Below, piece after piece: positions 51,101-63,681 of a stretch of DNA of 64,000 nucleotides. The stretch spans positions 60,067,770 to 60,131,769 of the forward strand of contig CM031615.1 in assembly GCA_018398815.1 (NCBI GenBank). Reading direction: 5' to 3'. The notes beneath the pieces were generated by a model. The model saw only the letters and a list, made by a program, of their open reading frames with translations. It ran no database searches and had not been told where the DNA came from. Each line of letters starts with the position of its first letter. The first letter of the stretch is position 1. The translations under genes were made by a program, and so were the position numbers. The stretch comes from Conus ventricosus. Its lineage: Eukaryota > Mollusca > Gastropoda > Neogastropoda > Conidae.

Positions 51101-51727
51101 AAAAACTCTTAAGAACTTTTGTAGAAGGGTTTTAATGAATTTGGGGTGTTGGTCAGATCATTTAAAAACTGTGATTGTGCATGCTTTAAAACAAATAATT
51201 AATACAACACAACTAGAGTCATGATATTGATAACCAAAGAGCAGTCATAGTATGATTTTGTCTGTTAATCTACGGCACTTGTTCGTAATTAGTTGATCGT
51301 GAATGTACTGTTGCCAAAGTGATCAAAAGCAGAAAATTTCTCTGTGTTAACCTGTTCCCTGACAGCATCTTGGATCCATTGAATTCTGTCTTCTGAATGG
51401 AACCAACACCTGTCTAGAATCTACTTATGTTTGCTATACCATACTCCTCAGCCACCCCAGCCTGGTTATGCTCGTTCATCCAGAGTATCTCACCAAGACA
51501 AACTTCTTTGGTATTTTCACCACTTTAAGTATGTCTCCTTTTAAATAGAAAGAAAGAAGGAAAGAAAGAAAAAAAAACCCACCCACACAGATAAGGAAGC
51601 CAGCATAAGACGGAATAACTCGGTACGGAGATGGAAAGAACATGCTATAAAGAAATCAGCAGCTGGTTTTTATTAATCAATTCTTAAGGATCCAAGAATG
51701 CTACGATTAATAATTCAAATCTCCCAT
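48132..51727. other. AT-rich 3' UTR or flank of USP19
   Basis: AATAAA occurs at 48799. No coding exon or transposon was recognised. A GT run lies at 49395-49411. Which signal ends the transcript cannot be told from sequence. Confidence 0.45.
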
Positions 51728-53185
51728 TGTTGTACATGGATGAAACGACACATCCGGAAATGTGGGAAACTAGATTTCAACCTTTCTGTTTGTCTGGAGA
51801 TCATGAAATCAGGAAAAGTCCTGGTCGATATCTCCCCCTCCCCACCAAATGTTTCAGTAAAACTACATCCTGATTATTCTGTTTGATCCAGGTTTTTTCG
51901 CTTCCAAAGTGATCATTCCTTCGTCGTTTTGCTGAGAGATACATGCTAATGCTGCTTTGGCCAATAGTCACGATACTGTTCTATGAGCCTAACGAAGATA
52001 CGTCAGTGATTGATGCCAGTGTTCAGAACAAGTTTCATTTTCACAATGCAGAGGCTTCTTCCTGGTGGTGACCACCTAATCTTACATTAACTATGATAAA
52101 ATAGGTTCTTTCCGACACAAATTACTTTCAAACCTGATTCATGAGCATACTTTGGCATAGACTCGTGCTGTTTCACTGGGTTTTTTTTTTCGATGTTACT
52201 GGGCATGTGAAAAATTTGACACAGCCTGACATCATTTCGCGTGTGGAAGTTGGCAAGAGTTGTGGCTCTTTGGTCAGTCCACAAGTGCAATTAATCTTGT
52301 CTCGAAATTTTTCCTGATTTCTTTTTTTAAAGTTTGTCATATTCGTCCTGTTTTTGCCAGTCATGGGAACAAAATTTGACAAAATTCATGGATAAATAGG
52401 TCTGTAGTTATATACTCGCTTTAAAGAACAAAAAAAAGAAAAAAACAAAGCAAAGAAGAGCAAAGATGCTGAAGAATTATCCTTACCGATTACAAATACA
52501 AGTGCATTCACTGCACTTTTATCTTGTCAATTAATACAAACTGAAAGGGCACTTTAAATGGTCCAATTGTGATTCCTGGTTCTTTATTGTTTGACAAAGC
52601 ATTAGTTAGTTATTTTAGTAAGCAAAACAAATATTGTTCGATCAGTATTTTTCAAAACAGTCCTTTTATATGACAGATTTCACCTCGATTTATTTCAGCA
52701 AAGCAGTCATGCCCACTGATCTTACAACTTAATTTTGATCTTACAACAGTTTTTCACGCCTGATGCATGATAATCAGGAGATTGGTATATTATGTTACCC
52801 AGTATATGATAATTAAGACTTGACTTACATAAGGTTATTAGAACCTGTTTTATAAACAAAAATATATTCGTTTCACATGACTATTCATTTTAGTTTCCAC
52901 TACAAATTAAATTGTGCCCAGAATTTATTGATCTTTATTTGACTAGTACATTATTGAAGTTTGTGTGGACTCTTCAAGAACTAGAACATGTGTGGGGTTC
53001 ATGGTTTAAATCCAAGTATCAGTTTAACTGCACAGTTTAATTCTATGAGCCAAGTCACATACCTGTTACAACAATAACCTCCACCCCAACCACATGCCAC
53101 TCCCACCCCTTCCCCCAGAGATACACAGTTGCAGGCTGAACTTTCAGCTAGAATAAACAAGACCACACAAGTTTTCAGCTGAAGT
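51728..53185 (+). repeat. Dispersed repeat family, copy A (without insertion)
   Basis: It runs parallel to 54622-57975 from the block catccggaaatg..ggaaact to cacacaagttttc, including tttcaaac.tgattc, gacacagcc.gac.tcatttcgc, gattcctggttctttattgt, gtgcccagaattta and gagatac..ttgcaggctg. It lacks the BED-finger element that splits copy B. It is not recognisably coding. Confidence 0.75.
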
Positions 53186-53493
53186 AGAAAAAAAAGAAGT
53201 CTGGTTTTTTCATACAAGGAAGTTCTTCTGACATCAGATGCACACATTATCGTCAATACAAACTAATTCTTTCGTTCACATTGCAAGCTGTCTTCACATT
53301 TCAGAAGTGGTAAATACAAATGAAAGTCAACAAAAATCATTGCTACTTCTTGGTTTCTTGAATTAAGTGAACTCCACTGCGTACAGGTCAGTAACATTAC
53401 AGTTTTAATGGTAGTCTTGTGGAGAACATGTTAAAAAGGAGGAAAGGTGCCTCCAAATGCCCACATTTTACTTATCAAAGGCGTAGAAACCTT

Positions 53494-53580
53494 TCAGCCT
53501 CAAGGGGCTTTGCCCCCTGACCCCCAACAAGGGGCTCGGTCCCTTGACCTCACCAGGTGGACCCCGGCCAGGCCTTCCTG
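53494..53580 (+). repeat. Degraded copy of the GC-rich palindromic tail
   Basis: ttcagcctcaaggggctttg ccccctgaccccc and following blocks match, with more decay, the tails at 24640 and 57272. No TIRs were seen around it. Confidence 0.7.
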
Positions 53581-54621
53581 CTTTTCATTTTTACCTGGTT
53601 TCACATGTGGTTGTAGCATTAAAACGACTGGGTCTAACTGGGTTTTTTTGTAGAATGAAAGTCGCACGCATGATAAATGTGGCTACTGTTTGAATTCAGA
53701 TATTTTGAAAGCTGCTAGGTTTTCAGTGTGTCTTAAAGATGATTTCAAATTTTCAAAGATTGATTTAGCATTTTGGTTTTAAATGGTTGTACACTTTGAG
53801 TTTTATGGTAATGCAGAAAAGTAGAAACATGTGACATGTGACCCCATTTTTGGAAGCGGTGGTAGCACGAGAATGTCAAGAGGGCGATGCTTGAGTGCAT
53901 ACATGACAACGCTGACTTGATGTGGTGTCAGACCACAGCAATCCATCCGACAACAGCTGTCCAAACATGCAAACCCAACACATTGTCAACACATGCCAAC
54001 ACCCAGTCATTTTGAAATTTACCACCTCCCCTCTGTCCTCTTTCCCTCACTCTGTCTTCACCATGATTGGGTTGCAGCTGCTTGTTTTGAATGTGGCGGC
54101 AGCTGAAGGCAAGAACAAAACAACAAAAAATGCAGATTCAGTGTTTTTTCCATCCGTCTTCCCTCATAGTGGCGTGTTCTCCCCTCCACACAAGTTGGCT
54201 GTGTGCCCAGTTGAAGGCTTGCCAACCGCTGTTCTGTTGACAGTTCAAGGCAGTAGGGGATGGTCTGTGGTTTGACACCCCCCCCCCCCCCCCCCCCACC
54301 ACTCACCACCACAGTCTGCCTGCCTGTCTCAGCTGATGTTCACCTCCCTCCCTTTCTCCTCTTCCTCCCTTTTTTTTTTCCCTAACAATTGTCAGTCTGT
54401 ATTTGTTGATTTTATTTGTTCATTTACACGTTTTTTTTTTCTTTTTTTCTAAAGCAGAATCTTGGCACTCGGGGTAGGTTTTTTTGTTAGTTTGGTTGGT
54501 CAAGGGGTAGTTGTTTGTTTGGTTTGTGTTTGTTTTGTTTTGAATTGTATGAAAGATGGAAAATGATCAGAGGGATCCCTGTGCAGATGGGGGGAGGGGG
54601 GTGGGCTGTGTCAGTTTGAGT
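53581..54621. other. Unrecognised sequence with a poly-C tract
   Basis: A C-run lies at 54280-54297. No gene features. Confidence 0.5.
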
Positions 54622-55492
54622 ACAAATACATGGGTGAAGCCACACGTCCGGAAATGCTGGAAACTGGAATTCAGCATCACTGTTCGTCTGGAGATTCTGT
54701 GATCACAAAAATATCCAAGTCGATTTTTTTTTTCCCAAACGGTACGGGTAAAACTGCATCCTGTTTGCTATATCCGATTCAGGTTTTTCTTTTCCAAACT
54801 GATCATTCCTTTGTCATTTTGCCAAGAGAATGTGCAGTCGCTGCTTCGGTCAGTAGCACGATACTGTTTTTGAATCTAAACGTTAAGGTAAGTCTGCGAT
54901 TGTTGCCAGTGTTCATAACAAGTTTCATTTTCACATGCCATCACACAACAGAGGCTTCTTCTGGGTAGTAATGGCCTAATCTTTTATTAACTATGGTGAA
55001 ATAGGTTGTTTCTGTAACAAATCACTTTCAAATCTGATTCTTCAGCATACTTTGGCTCAGACTTAGGCAATCTTGCTGATTTTTTTCGGTGTTTCTGGGC
55101 ATGTCAAAAATTTGACACAGCCCAACGTCATTTCGCTCGCGGAGTTAGCAAAGTTGTCGCTGTTTGTTAGATTTACCCTCCTGTGATTAGGATCTGCAAG
55201 TGCAATTACCACTCAAGAATATCATCTCTAGAATTTTTTCCTGAATTCTTTTTTTATGCCCGTCACAGGAACAAAATTCGGCGCTTTTATCTTGTCAGTT
55301 AATGCGAGCTGAAAGGCCACTTTAAATGGGCCATTTGTGATTCCTGGTTCTTTATTGTCTGACAAAGCATTGATTAATTTAGTTGGCAAAAATGACCTAA
55401 TACAGAGATGGGATTTTTCCGCCGATTGGCGGATTTCCGTCTTTTGATGGCCCAGGGGTCGTTTTTGAGATCAGTGTAAATCCGTTGAGAAA

Positions 55493-55495
<3 letters not shown>

Positions 55496-55525
<30 letters not shown>
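55496..55525. repeat. Poly-G tract (30 G)
   Basis: It follows ccgttgagaaaattg at the same place as the shorter G-run of copy 1 (23758-23773). Confidence 0.95.
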
Positions 55526-55526
<1 letters not shown>

Positions 55527-55774
55527 GGTAGGGTTTGTGATGAAGCTAATGTACGGCGAGAGGTCGATCGATATTGTGTTCTCAATTGATCCGTTCGCAA
55601 ATGGATGTTTCCGGTTTCTGCTTGGGCCAGTTGAGACTGCTGTCTTTGTTTTCATTCTGCGGTTGACCGAAACCATCAAAGCGGAAGTTGATGTTTGAGA
55701 ACGCGGCAAACTTTTTGCGAATTTTTTTCCTGACGCCATTTTCTTTCGGTTTGACGAGAGTGGCGAAAACCAGA

Positions 55775-56116
55775 ATGTTTCGTCAGATAGCAGAAAGCGA
55801 GAAAGTTCTTGCGAAGCAAGTCGATGCTTCAGTTAAAAACAAATGGACTTGGAAGTGGTTGGAGGAGGAAGTGAGCGCAAAAGTGATGCTGACCAGTTCC
55901 AAAGGCGCCGTCAGCCACAGTGTGATTCTCAGACTAAAAGACTGCATGAGGAAAATCACCTATCCAGGACAAGCAGTCTGCACATGGTGTAATGACGCGA
56001 TCAAGTATGGCTCACGGGGCAAGTCAGCATTGATCAACCACGTTCTTGCTGAAAAGCACCTAGCAAGAGTGAAAGATCGTCTTACAAACGAGACTCTTGG
56101 ATCGTTTGGAGCATCG
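55775..56116 (+). CDS. BED-type zinc-finger exon of the transposon, intact
   Basis: The open frame from ATG 55775 (MFRQIAESEKVLAKQVDAS) reads KWTWKWLEEEV, IRLK-like sequence, then VCTWCNDAIKYGSRGKSALINH..EKH, a C-x2-C-x15-H-x5-H finger, and ends GSFGASA. The start was chosen because MFR is conserved with copy 1, although the frame stays open further upstream. The donor is gcgagt where copy 1 has gtgagt. Such fingers sit at the N-terminus of hAT-like transposases and bind the element ends; no catalytic exon follows here. Confidence 0.7.
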
Positions 56117-56148
56117 GCGAGTCTACCCACCACCCCCACTCCCACCCC

Positions 56149-56149
<1 letters not shown>

Positions 56150-56182
<33 letters not shown>
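56150..56182. repeat. CT microsatellite after the finger exon
   Basis: A (ct)n run in the same position as in copy 1. Confidence 0.95.
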
Positions 56183-56185
<3 letters not shown>

Positions 56186-57271
56186 AAGAGTAATGCTATT
56201 TGTTTTGTTGAAGTAATGATATTAATAATATTGCAGGTTATCTCCAGATAGATATGATGAATCTGTAGACCCCCCCCCTTTTTTTTTTTTCTTCTTCTTG
56301 ATGTAATGCCCACAATCATCAAGCTGATTATTTTGCAATGAAGGTTCTCTTTGAAAAAACGGGTTACATCAATGTCACAGTATAGGCCTACACAATTTGT
56401 GTAGTCAATATTTTACGTAATAAATAGCATACAACAAACTATTTTAGTGAGAGAGAGATCAAAAACAAAAAAATTGCAAGGGTGTTATTGACATTCTACA
56501 GACAAGCAAACAAAACATAAGTAAACAGACGATAGTACGGAAAAAGTAATAGTAGTAATAATAATAAGAATAATGTTTTTTATCTATACCACCGCGTCAC
56601 AAAAATCTTTTCTTTTCTGGTATAGATATCATGGGGGGAAAAAATCAGTTACACACATTCATACAAACGAGCAGACCGGCAGATATGCATGCATACTTAT
56701 ACTCTGGTGACTAGATTTAGCAAGTGACATCATTAATGTTGAGGAGTATCAGAAGTGTGAAAGTGGTTTTTTTTCTTATTGTAATAGAGATGGATCAAGT
56801 TGAAAAAAAAAAACTGCTTGTGGACACACAATGAGTTAAACCTTCACAATTTGCACACTTTGAATATGATCCTTAGTCAACTCTCTCACTTATATTCTAT
56901 AAAGGAATCCGAATCCTCCGTGGTATTTTGAAGGACAACTATAAGAAATTATTTGATTGGTGTTCAGGTAAACTTTTTTAATAAGTATTTTGAAGGATGG
57001 CTATTACTATTAGAAACTAAACTGCTCGCTGAAATGTGGTGATGTGAAGGACAGTAATGAGAAACTGACTTGCAACTGCTGGAAAATTGTGTGACTATTA
57101 GCAACTGGAAAATCACCAATCCTGTGTCAATGGTCTTCATGATTTCCTGACAGACATCAATGGCGAAGGTGAGAAAGTCTTTTTTTTTTTGTAGGATCAA
57201 GGTTATTAAAACTTTTGAATACTTTGGTGTCTCAGATGCTGATTTTTGCAGGTTAAATTCTAAAATATCTT

Positions 57272-57387
57272 CAGCTTCAGGGGGCTTCGCCCCCCTGACC
57301 CCCACCAGGGGCCTTGCCCCTGGACCCACCGGGGGCCTTGCCCCTGGACCCCACCGGGGGCCTTCAGCGGCCCCCGGACCCCCGCCA
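57272..57387 (+). repeat. GC-rich palindromic tail of BED-finger copy 2
   Basis: gggggcttcgccccc, then two repeats of the ggggccttgcccctggaccc type, then gggggcc..ggccccc. One more hairpin unit than in copy 1. Confidence 0.85.
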
Positions 57388-57975
57388 CTTTTTTTTCCTC
57401 CTTTTTCACATTATGAGAATCCCATCTCTGCTAATAGTGTTTAATCTATATTTCTCAAAACATTCTGTTTATTATATGACAGATTTCAACTTGATATATT
57501 GCAGCAAGGCAGCCATGCCCACTGATCTTGCAACTCACATTTTTCATGCCTGATTTATGGTAATCATGAGATTGGTATATATCCTTAAGCTTGTCACCCA
57601 AGTATATTAATAATACAACTAATATGTAAGGTTTATTGGAACTTTTTTCATAAATAGTATTTTTTTTAAAAAGACAAAAGAAATCCGTACATTTCATATG
57701 ATTTTTTTTTTTCCAAATTAACTTGTGCCCAGAATTTAATAATCTTCGTTTTCTGAGTAAATTTATTAAAAAGTTTGTCTGGACTCTTGAAAAACTGTTA
57801 CACGTGCGAGTGGTTCAAGGTTTAAATCCAGGTGTCGGGTTATGATTTGATCTGTGAGCCAAGTCAACCTGTTGCACTACTAACTCCATCCCACCCCACT
57901 GAGATACAGGGCTGCAGGCTGGACTTTCTGCTGGTATAAACACCACCACACAAGTTTTCTGTTGAACTGTCACGG

Positions 57976-59350
57976 GCCCCCAGACAGCGAGTGCTACAAC
58001 AAATCTTTTTGTTTTCCTGACTTTGCTCTGGAAACCTATTTCAGGTCACAGTATATGACTTGCCACTGCCAGCTTTTTTTGGTGTGATGAGGGGACCAGG
58101 CAGTGGTGACCACCATACACCCTGTTCAGGCTGGGCACATGCTGTCCTTTCTGCAGTCCCTACTTCTTCATATGGCCTTTTCAATTATTTTCTGTTGCTG
58201 GGAGTGGGAAACCTGACGTTTTCTGTAGGGCTTGGTCTTATCCTGCATAAGGATGTCTATGGTTTAGCTTGGTTGGGTTTTTTTTCCCCATGATCTGGTC
58301 TGTTCAGGATTTGACATTTTCTGTGAGTGGAGGAGGAGGTGGTGGGCATGAGAAGGGTATTAGAATGGATGTATATTTATCCGTTTTGCTTGGTGGTTTT
58401 GGTTGATTGTGTGTGCTATCCACCTCCCCCACGAACCCTGGGGAGTGGTTTCCTTATACAAGATACAGTGAACATTGCAAGATCAACTCGCTTCACTCTT
58501 GACCAATAAAAATGCACTCCTAGGTTTTCATGTTACTGACAGAAAGTGAACATTTGTAAGAAAAGCTTGCTTCTCTCTTGCTGTCTAACCATGACATAAA
58601 ATCTTGAGTGCATGCAGATATCTGGTCTGATTGCATTGGTCATGTTATTCACAGCATGGATAAACAGAAAACCTCACTTCAATCTTGACCAACAGAAATA
58701 CAGCAGACATTTGTATGCATACCAAGATTTTTTTTCTTTATTTCATTGACAGCATAAGAAAAAAAAAAAGACATGGACAAGTCTGACAGCTCCAACCACA
58801 AAGTCATGTATTTTTGGAGAGGAAACCTGCACTGAACCCATTAAGATTCATCCCACATACTCCAACAATGAATCATTTCCGTTGACATTTACTGCCTGTT
58901 AAGGAGACGGAGACAATAAACAAACAAAAAAAAGTGTTGGCATAATGTCATTCAGATAAGTTTTTTCTCTGCCTGGAGGAGTGGCTCACACTGCCATTGT
59001 CGCGTCAAAGGCTACAGACATGTGACCTTTCCAAACCAGGTTTCAACTTTTAATCACATGCATTCTTCCCCTCCCCTCGCCTGAACTTTACCTTTCATTG
59101 AAACTTTAGGTTTATATCTCGGAGTCCATGAACACAATTTGTAAGGAAATCTTGAGCTAAAAGAACTGCTGTGTACACTTCCCAAAGAAAATTTTTTTTT
59201 TTCTTTTTCACGATGAACAGATTACGCACAGGGTCATTGGTGGGCATTTTTTTTCACTGTAGGATCAGCGTTTTAGCTATGCTAAACAGTGATATGGGAT
59301 TCCTCCAGCCAGTTGGCCATCATACAACAAATTAGAATCACTCACCTGAA
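57976..59350. other. Unrecognised flank
   Basis: No conserved frame or repeat family was seen. Confidence 0.5.
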
Positions 59351-59351
59351 G

Positions 59352-59845
59352 AACAAGGCAGTGTCGGCCATGCAGACTCTAATGAACTAGGCAGTGTCGG
59401 CCATGCAGACTCTAATGAACTAGGCAGTGTCGGCCATGCAGACTAACGAAGAACTAGGCAGTGTCGGCCATGCAGACTAATAACTAGGCAGTGTCGGCCA
59501 TGCAGACAAACGAAGAACTAGGCAGTGTCGGCCATGCAGACAAACGAAGAACTAGGCAGTGTCGGCCATGCAGACTAATAACTAGGCAGTGTCGGCCATG
59601 CAGACAAACGAAGAACTAGGCAGTGTCGGCCATGCAGACAAACGAAGAACTAGGCAGTGTCGGCCATGCAGACTAACGAAGAACTAGACAGTGTCGGCCA
59701 TGCAGACTAACGAAGAACTAGGCAGTGTCGGCCATGCAGACTAACGAAGAACTAGACAGTGTCGGCCATGCAGACTAACGAAGAACTAGGCAGTGTCGGC
59801 CATGCAGACTAACGAAGAACTAGGCCACTGCCAGCCATGCAGAAC
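59352..59845. repeat. 34-bp minisatellite, about 14 copies
   Basis: The unit aactaggcagtgtcggccat plus gcagactaacgaag recurs, with a 26-28 bp short form (gcagactaat) interleaved. Confidence 0.95.
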
Positions 59846-62800
59846 AGCGATTTCTCTCTCCCATCCAGTTATAAATGACAAAAAGCCACCTGTAACGCGC
59901 CAGAATGACTCTGCCAAGAACTACCATTGGCTCACTTTCGAACATGTTAAATTTTCTTTCCATCAATGATAAAATAAACCTTGAAACAACTTACTATGTA
60001 TGACTTAATACATAAGTTTGCACACACACGTACTGTTTGAACGACTCCAATCACATTTGGCAGAAGCTGTCTTCCAAAGGGAGGTTATTCAATGGGGGAT
60101 TTGAATGGGGGGCCTTTTATTCAAAACGTCTTGTTTTGGGAAGAGTACTATTTATAGCCTGTTCCTCACCAAAACTAGGCGTCACCAACATGAGACCAGA
60201 CTAAACCAGGCTTTGGCAAGGTCTGCATCTTTCCACAAACCGCTCCCTTTCTTTCAGCGTCACCGTCACCTTTGTACTTTTCCATCCACGAGTGTGGGAG
60301 CCCGGCAGACAGGCATCAGGGCTATTAACAGATCCATTGAAAACAAGCTCGATGAAGCTCATTGTTTCTACATGGTAGTCTGTTCTCGAAGAAAGCCTCT
60401 TATATTGACTTTTCTTCCCCCCCGGCTGTGAAAAACTTGGCCTTTTACTGCTTCTGGTTATGTTCTATGTAGCTCTCAGTCCTGTTTGAATCCATTCACA
60501 TCAGAAAAAACATTCACATTAGAAAAACAAAAACCTAGTTTCTTGTATGGGGGAGTAAGTTTTTGTGTGCCCTGCAACTTAATGTAGCTAGCGATACTGA
60601 TATAAATGATACGTGTGTGTGTAGACGGGTGTTAAGTCAAAGGTTCACATACATGTTTGTACAATGCAAATTTACTCTTTTATGTGTGCTGTGGACCGTT
60701 TTTGTGCCGTGGATTGGGTTTTTCATTACTGTATGAACATGGTTATAAATCTATTTTGGTCCATTGCTCATCCCTACCCTCTCTATACTTTTCTACCCGT
60801 TTTGAGTGGGTGCATGTGTTGAACGAAACCAAAATGGTGGTAGCTGAGCAAACATTTGTGTGAATTTCTCAATAAAGGTCAGACTGCATTGTTTGAAACA
60901 AGTGTCTTATTGCTTTTGGGAGAAAGGAGATAACTACAGAGTTAGTATGAGTTGAGGCCATTGTGTAAAACAAGATATGCAGTGTGTGTGTGCACGCGAG
61001 TGTGTGTGGTCAACACTATTGTTCTCTGATTAATATGTTTTTAATTACATGAATAAATTTATTTTGATTCAGATCTGGTGAGCACCTATGTCTTTTATGT
61101 AAAAAAAACCCAATGACATCCAAAGCAAAGCATGCCTGTTCCATCATTATGCATGTGCACAAATGAAGATAATGTAGCATTTAACTTTTTTTCTTCAGTT
61201 TTGCACTTGGAGACATCAGTACTTAAACCCTCATACTAGGACAGTAACAAAAGCTACCAACCCTCCTTGGCATTTCTGGATACACCCCTTCCCCCCTTCT
61301 CCTGGAATGCTAATCTCTAAAAAAAAGACTTTGGACATTGTAAATTTACTATTTTTTTCCTCACAAAAAAAGAGGGGTTCATCTTTTTGAAAATTGAAAA
61401 AAAGCTAAAATATTGCAGGGTCCAGTAAACCTGCCGTCAGAGGCTGCAGACGAACGCATCAACTACACCTGCAGGAGTTTCTATTGCTGCACCCCTCCCT
61501 CAGAGCACAGACAATGAGGATCCTCGCCAACGCCCTGATGTCCTCTGGACTCGACGACTGGTTCTAACCCACCCCAGAGGAAGACTAAAGGAACACCAGA
61601 ACTACAACAAAGGAAAACATTAACGACCATCACCATTAAACAACACCGACCAACTCCACCATGAATTTTTATAAGCCGAGGCATCCAAAAGTACCACAAA
61701 AGAACAACTTGTCCCTAAAACCATTTGCTGTGAGGAGAACATATAACTCAATTACACCACAAGCTTAACTCCCCCTGCGCCATCTCTCTGTGGAAATGTT
61801 AACCCCCCAGAAGGCCGACAGCTACACTGTACCCTCCCCACAAGGTTTTGCCCCCTGACTAGAAGAATATGCCTGTTCATTAAACTGACTCCGACACAGG
61901 GGTTTTCACAGGTCGGAATCTTTTCCAGCAAGATTTTGCACCCATTTTCCTGATAAATGTCCAACACTTAACGTACTTGCTGCCTGATTAACTGAAACTG
62001 TTTATTGCTGTCATTCATCTAACAGTCTGTGCTGTACTTGAAGCACATAAACACAACCTAATTTGGGGCAAGCAATTAAGGCACTGAGCTTTTGATACAG
62101 TTTGATAGTTTGGGGATGATTTCATAAACTCATAAAACAGAAGTGAATGTTCACCAAATGCAACAATTTCAGATTCAGCGAGCAAAACATTCGATGATAA
62201 GTTTGACAGCTTAAAATCTCCATGAAATTCTTTTTCTTTCAGTTCCAGAAAGCCAGAGATTGGAATCTGCTGACAAATTTAATGAAACAGTTTTTAAACA
62301 GTTGTTATAATCTGGTGGAAGATAACATAAAAAAGGAAAAAAAAGAAAAAAACTTCTCACCAAACCCACACTTTTGTCGAATTTACTTTTGACCTCTTTG
62401 CAAAAATTTAGTATCGCAATGTTTTTTCCAAGCAGAGTTTACAGATGACAAAGGGAACATTTAAATGCCAGTGGTAGTTCATGCATTCCTGAAATATGTC
62501 TTTCCTCCCCTTTTCCATGGACTATGCTCTTGCCTACAGGTTCCAGACTAATTGAGAACAAGTCTCCAAAAGAACTAGTTTTATTTTCATCTGCCTACTA
62601 CATTCGATTTGTGTGGAAAGCTCAATGGTTGAATTTACTTGAAATCATGTGTGTACATGCGCAAATGCACACGTGTGTGTGTGTGATGGTGTACGGAGGG
62701 AATAAAAGCAACAGCATGTGAGTGTAGGTGTGTGTTTGTATTGCGTTTATGTGAAAGGGTATGTGTGTGTGTGTGTGTGTGTTTTAGGTATGCGTGTGTA

Positions 62801-62980
62801 TGGGGGAGGGGCTTCGATATTTTTGTTCTGGAGGAGAATCGTACTGTGCAAATGACCAACTGAAGGGTTAATTAGATTCTTTGGTTAATTCAACTGTTAC
62901 TAATCTTTTTAATGATACGGTCAAAGTCAGAAATTCTACAAACTGATTTGAAAGCAAAGTTCTACTTTTACTGTCAACCA
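59846..62980. other. Unrecognised flank with a candidate polyadenylation signal
   Basis: AATAAA at 60871-60876 is followed by GT-containing sequence and could end a long transcript. A frame ending ALMSSGLDDWF before 61567 has no proven family. A GT run lies at 62760-62781. Confidence 0.4.
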
Positions 62981-63236
62981 TTTTTGAGAACATCTGAAAT
63001 CTTTACACGGTGTCCCCATAAGTTTGTAACTGGCACTTTTTTTGTAATTTATTGACTCAAAAGTGGTTAACAGGGTTGAAAAAGGAAAGTCCACAAAATA
63101 AACCAACGTCATTTTTGAGGACATCTGAAATCTTTACACGGTGTCCCCATAATAGTTTGTAACTGGCACTTTTTTTGTAATTTATTGACTCAAAAGTGAT
63201 TAACAGGGTTGAAAAAGGAAAGTCCACAAAATGGCT
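62981..63236. repeat. 131-bp direct duplication
   Basis: Two copies of tttttgagaacatctgaaat..gaaaaaggaaagtccacaaaat, offset by 131 bases, with few changes. Each contains acacggtgtccccataa, resembling a mariner-type end. Confidence 0.9.
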
Positions 63237-63649
63237 ATGTTCCTCCTTCGACTTGCATACTGTGGTGAGGATATAGAGGGTATAGGGACAAGAGAAAGGG
63301 GTGGGCGTGGTAAGGCTGTGCACATTTTCGATTTTTCGGAGACATGAAAAGGGCATGCACTGCAAGAGGGTCACAGTGACCTGGTTTACATGGAGGCAGG
63401 CCGCCTTTCCCAGACTGATCGGCCTGCCACTTGTCACGTGCACATTTTCGCCCAGACTCGTTTCAAATGCTAGTCATAATCTGGCGCTGACGTAATAGGT
63501 TTTCTAAAGTTCGTCTAGTCCCCCACCCACCCAACCTTCAATCACAAGCACACTATCCCCCCCCCCCCCTCTCTCTCTCTCTCTCCACCCCTTCTCCTTC
63601 ACCGACCTTTTCCCTCCCTGTATTTTTAGCCCCTATGCCGTACCCCCCC

Positions 63650-63681
<32 letters not shown>

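Larger units (their letters stand above)
55403..57430 (+). mobile_element. BED-finger TIR transposon, copy 2 (2.0 kb)
   Basis: The inverted ends are CAGAGATGGGATTTTTC and, from the other side, CAGAGATGGGATTCTC. The 6-bp direct repeat CTAATA flanks it (55397-55402 and 57431-57436). Copy A of the surrounding repeat is the empty site and confirms the borders to within a few dozen bases. Inside are a 30-G run, a zinc-finger exon, a CT run, about 1 kb of AT-rich sequence, and the GC-rich hairpin tail. Confidence 0.88.
54622..57975 (+). repeat. Dispersed repeat family, copy B, split by a BED-finger transposon
   Basis: It matches copy A on both sides of the insertion at 55403-57430. The left arm ends near aaagcattgattaatttag and the right arm resumes at tttctcaaaaca, as in copy A at about 52600-52680. 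Confidence 0.75.

Noticed and set aside
61450..61566. Open frame ending ALMSSGLDDWF as a gene or LINE tail
   Set aside because: Too short and no motif that separates it from chance; left as unrecognised flank.
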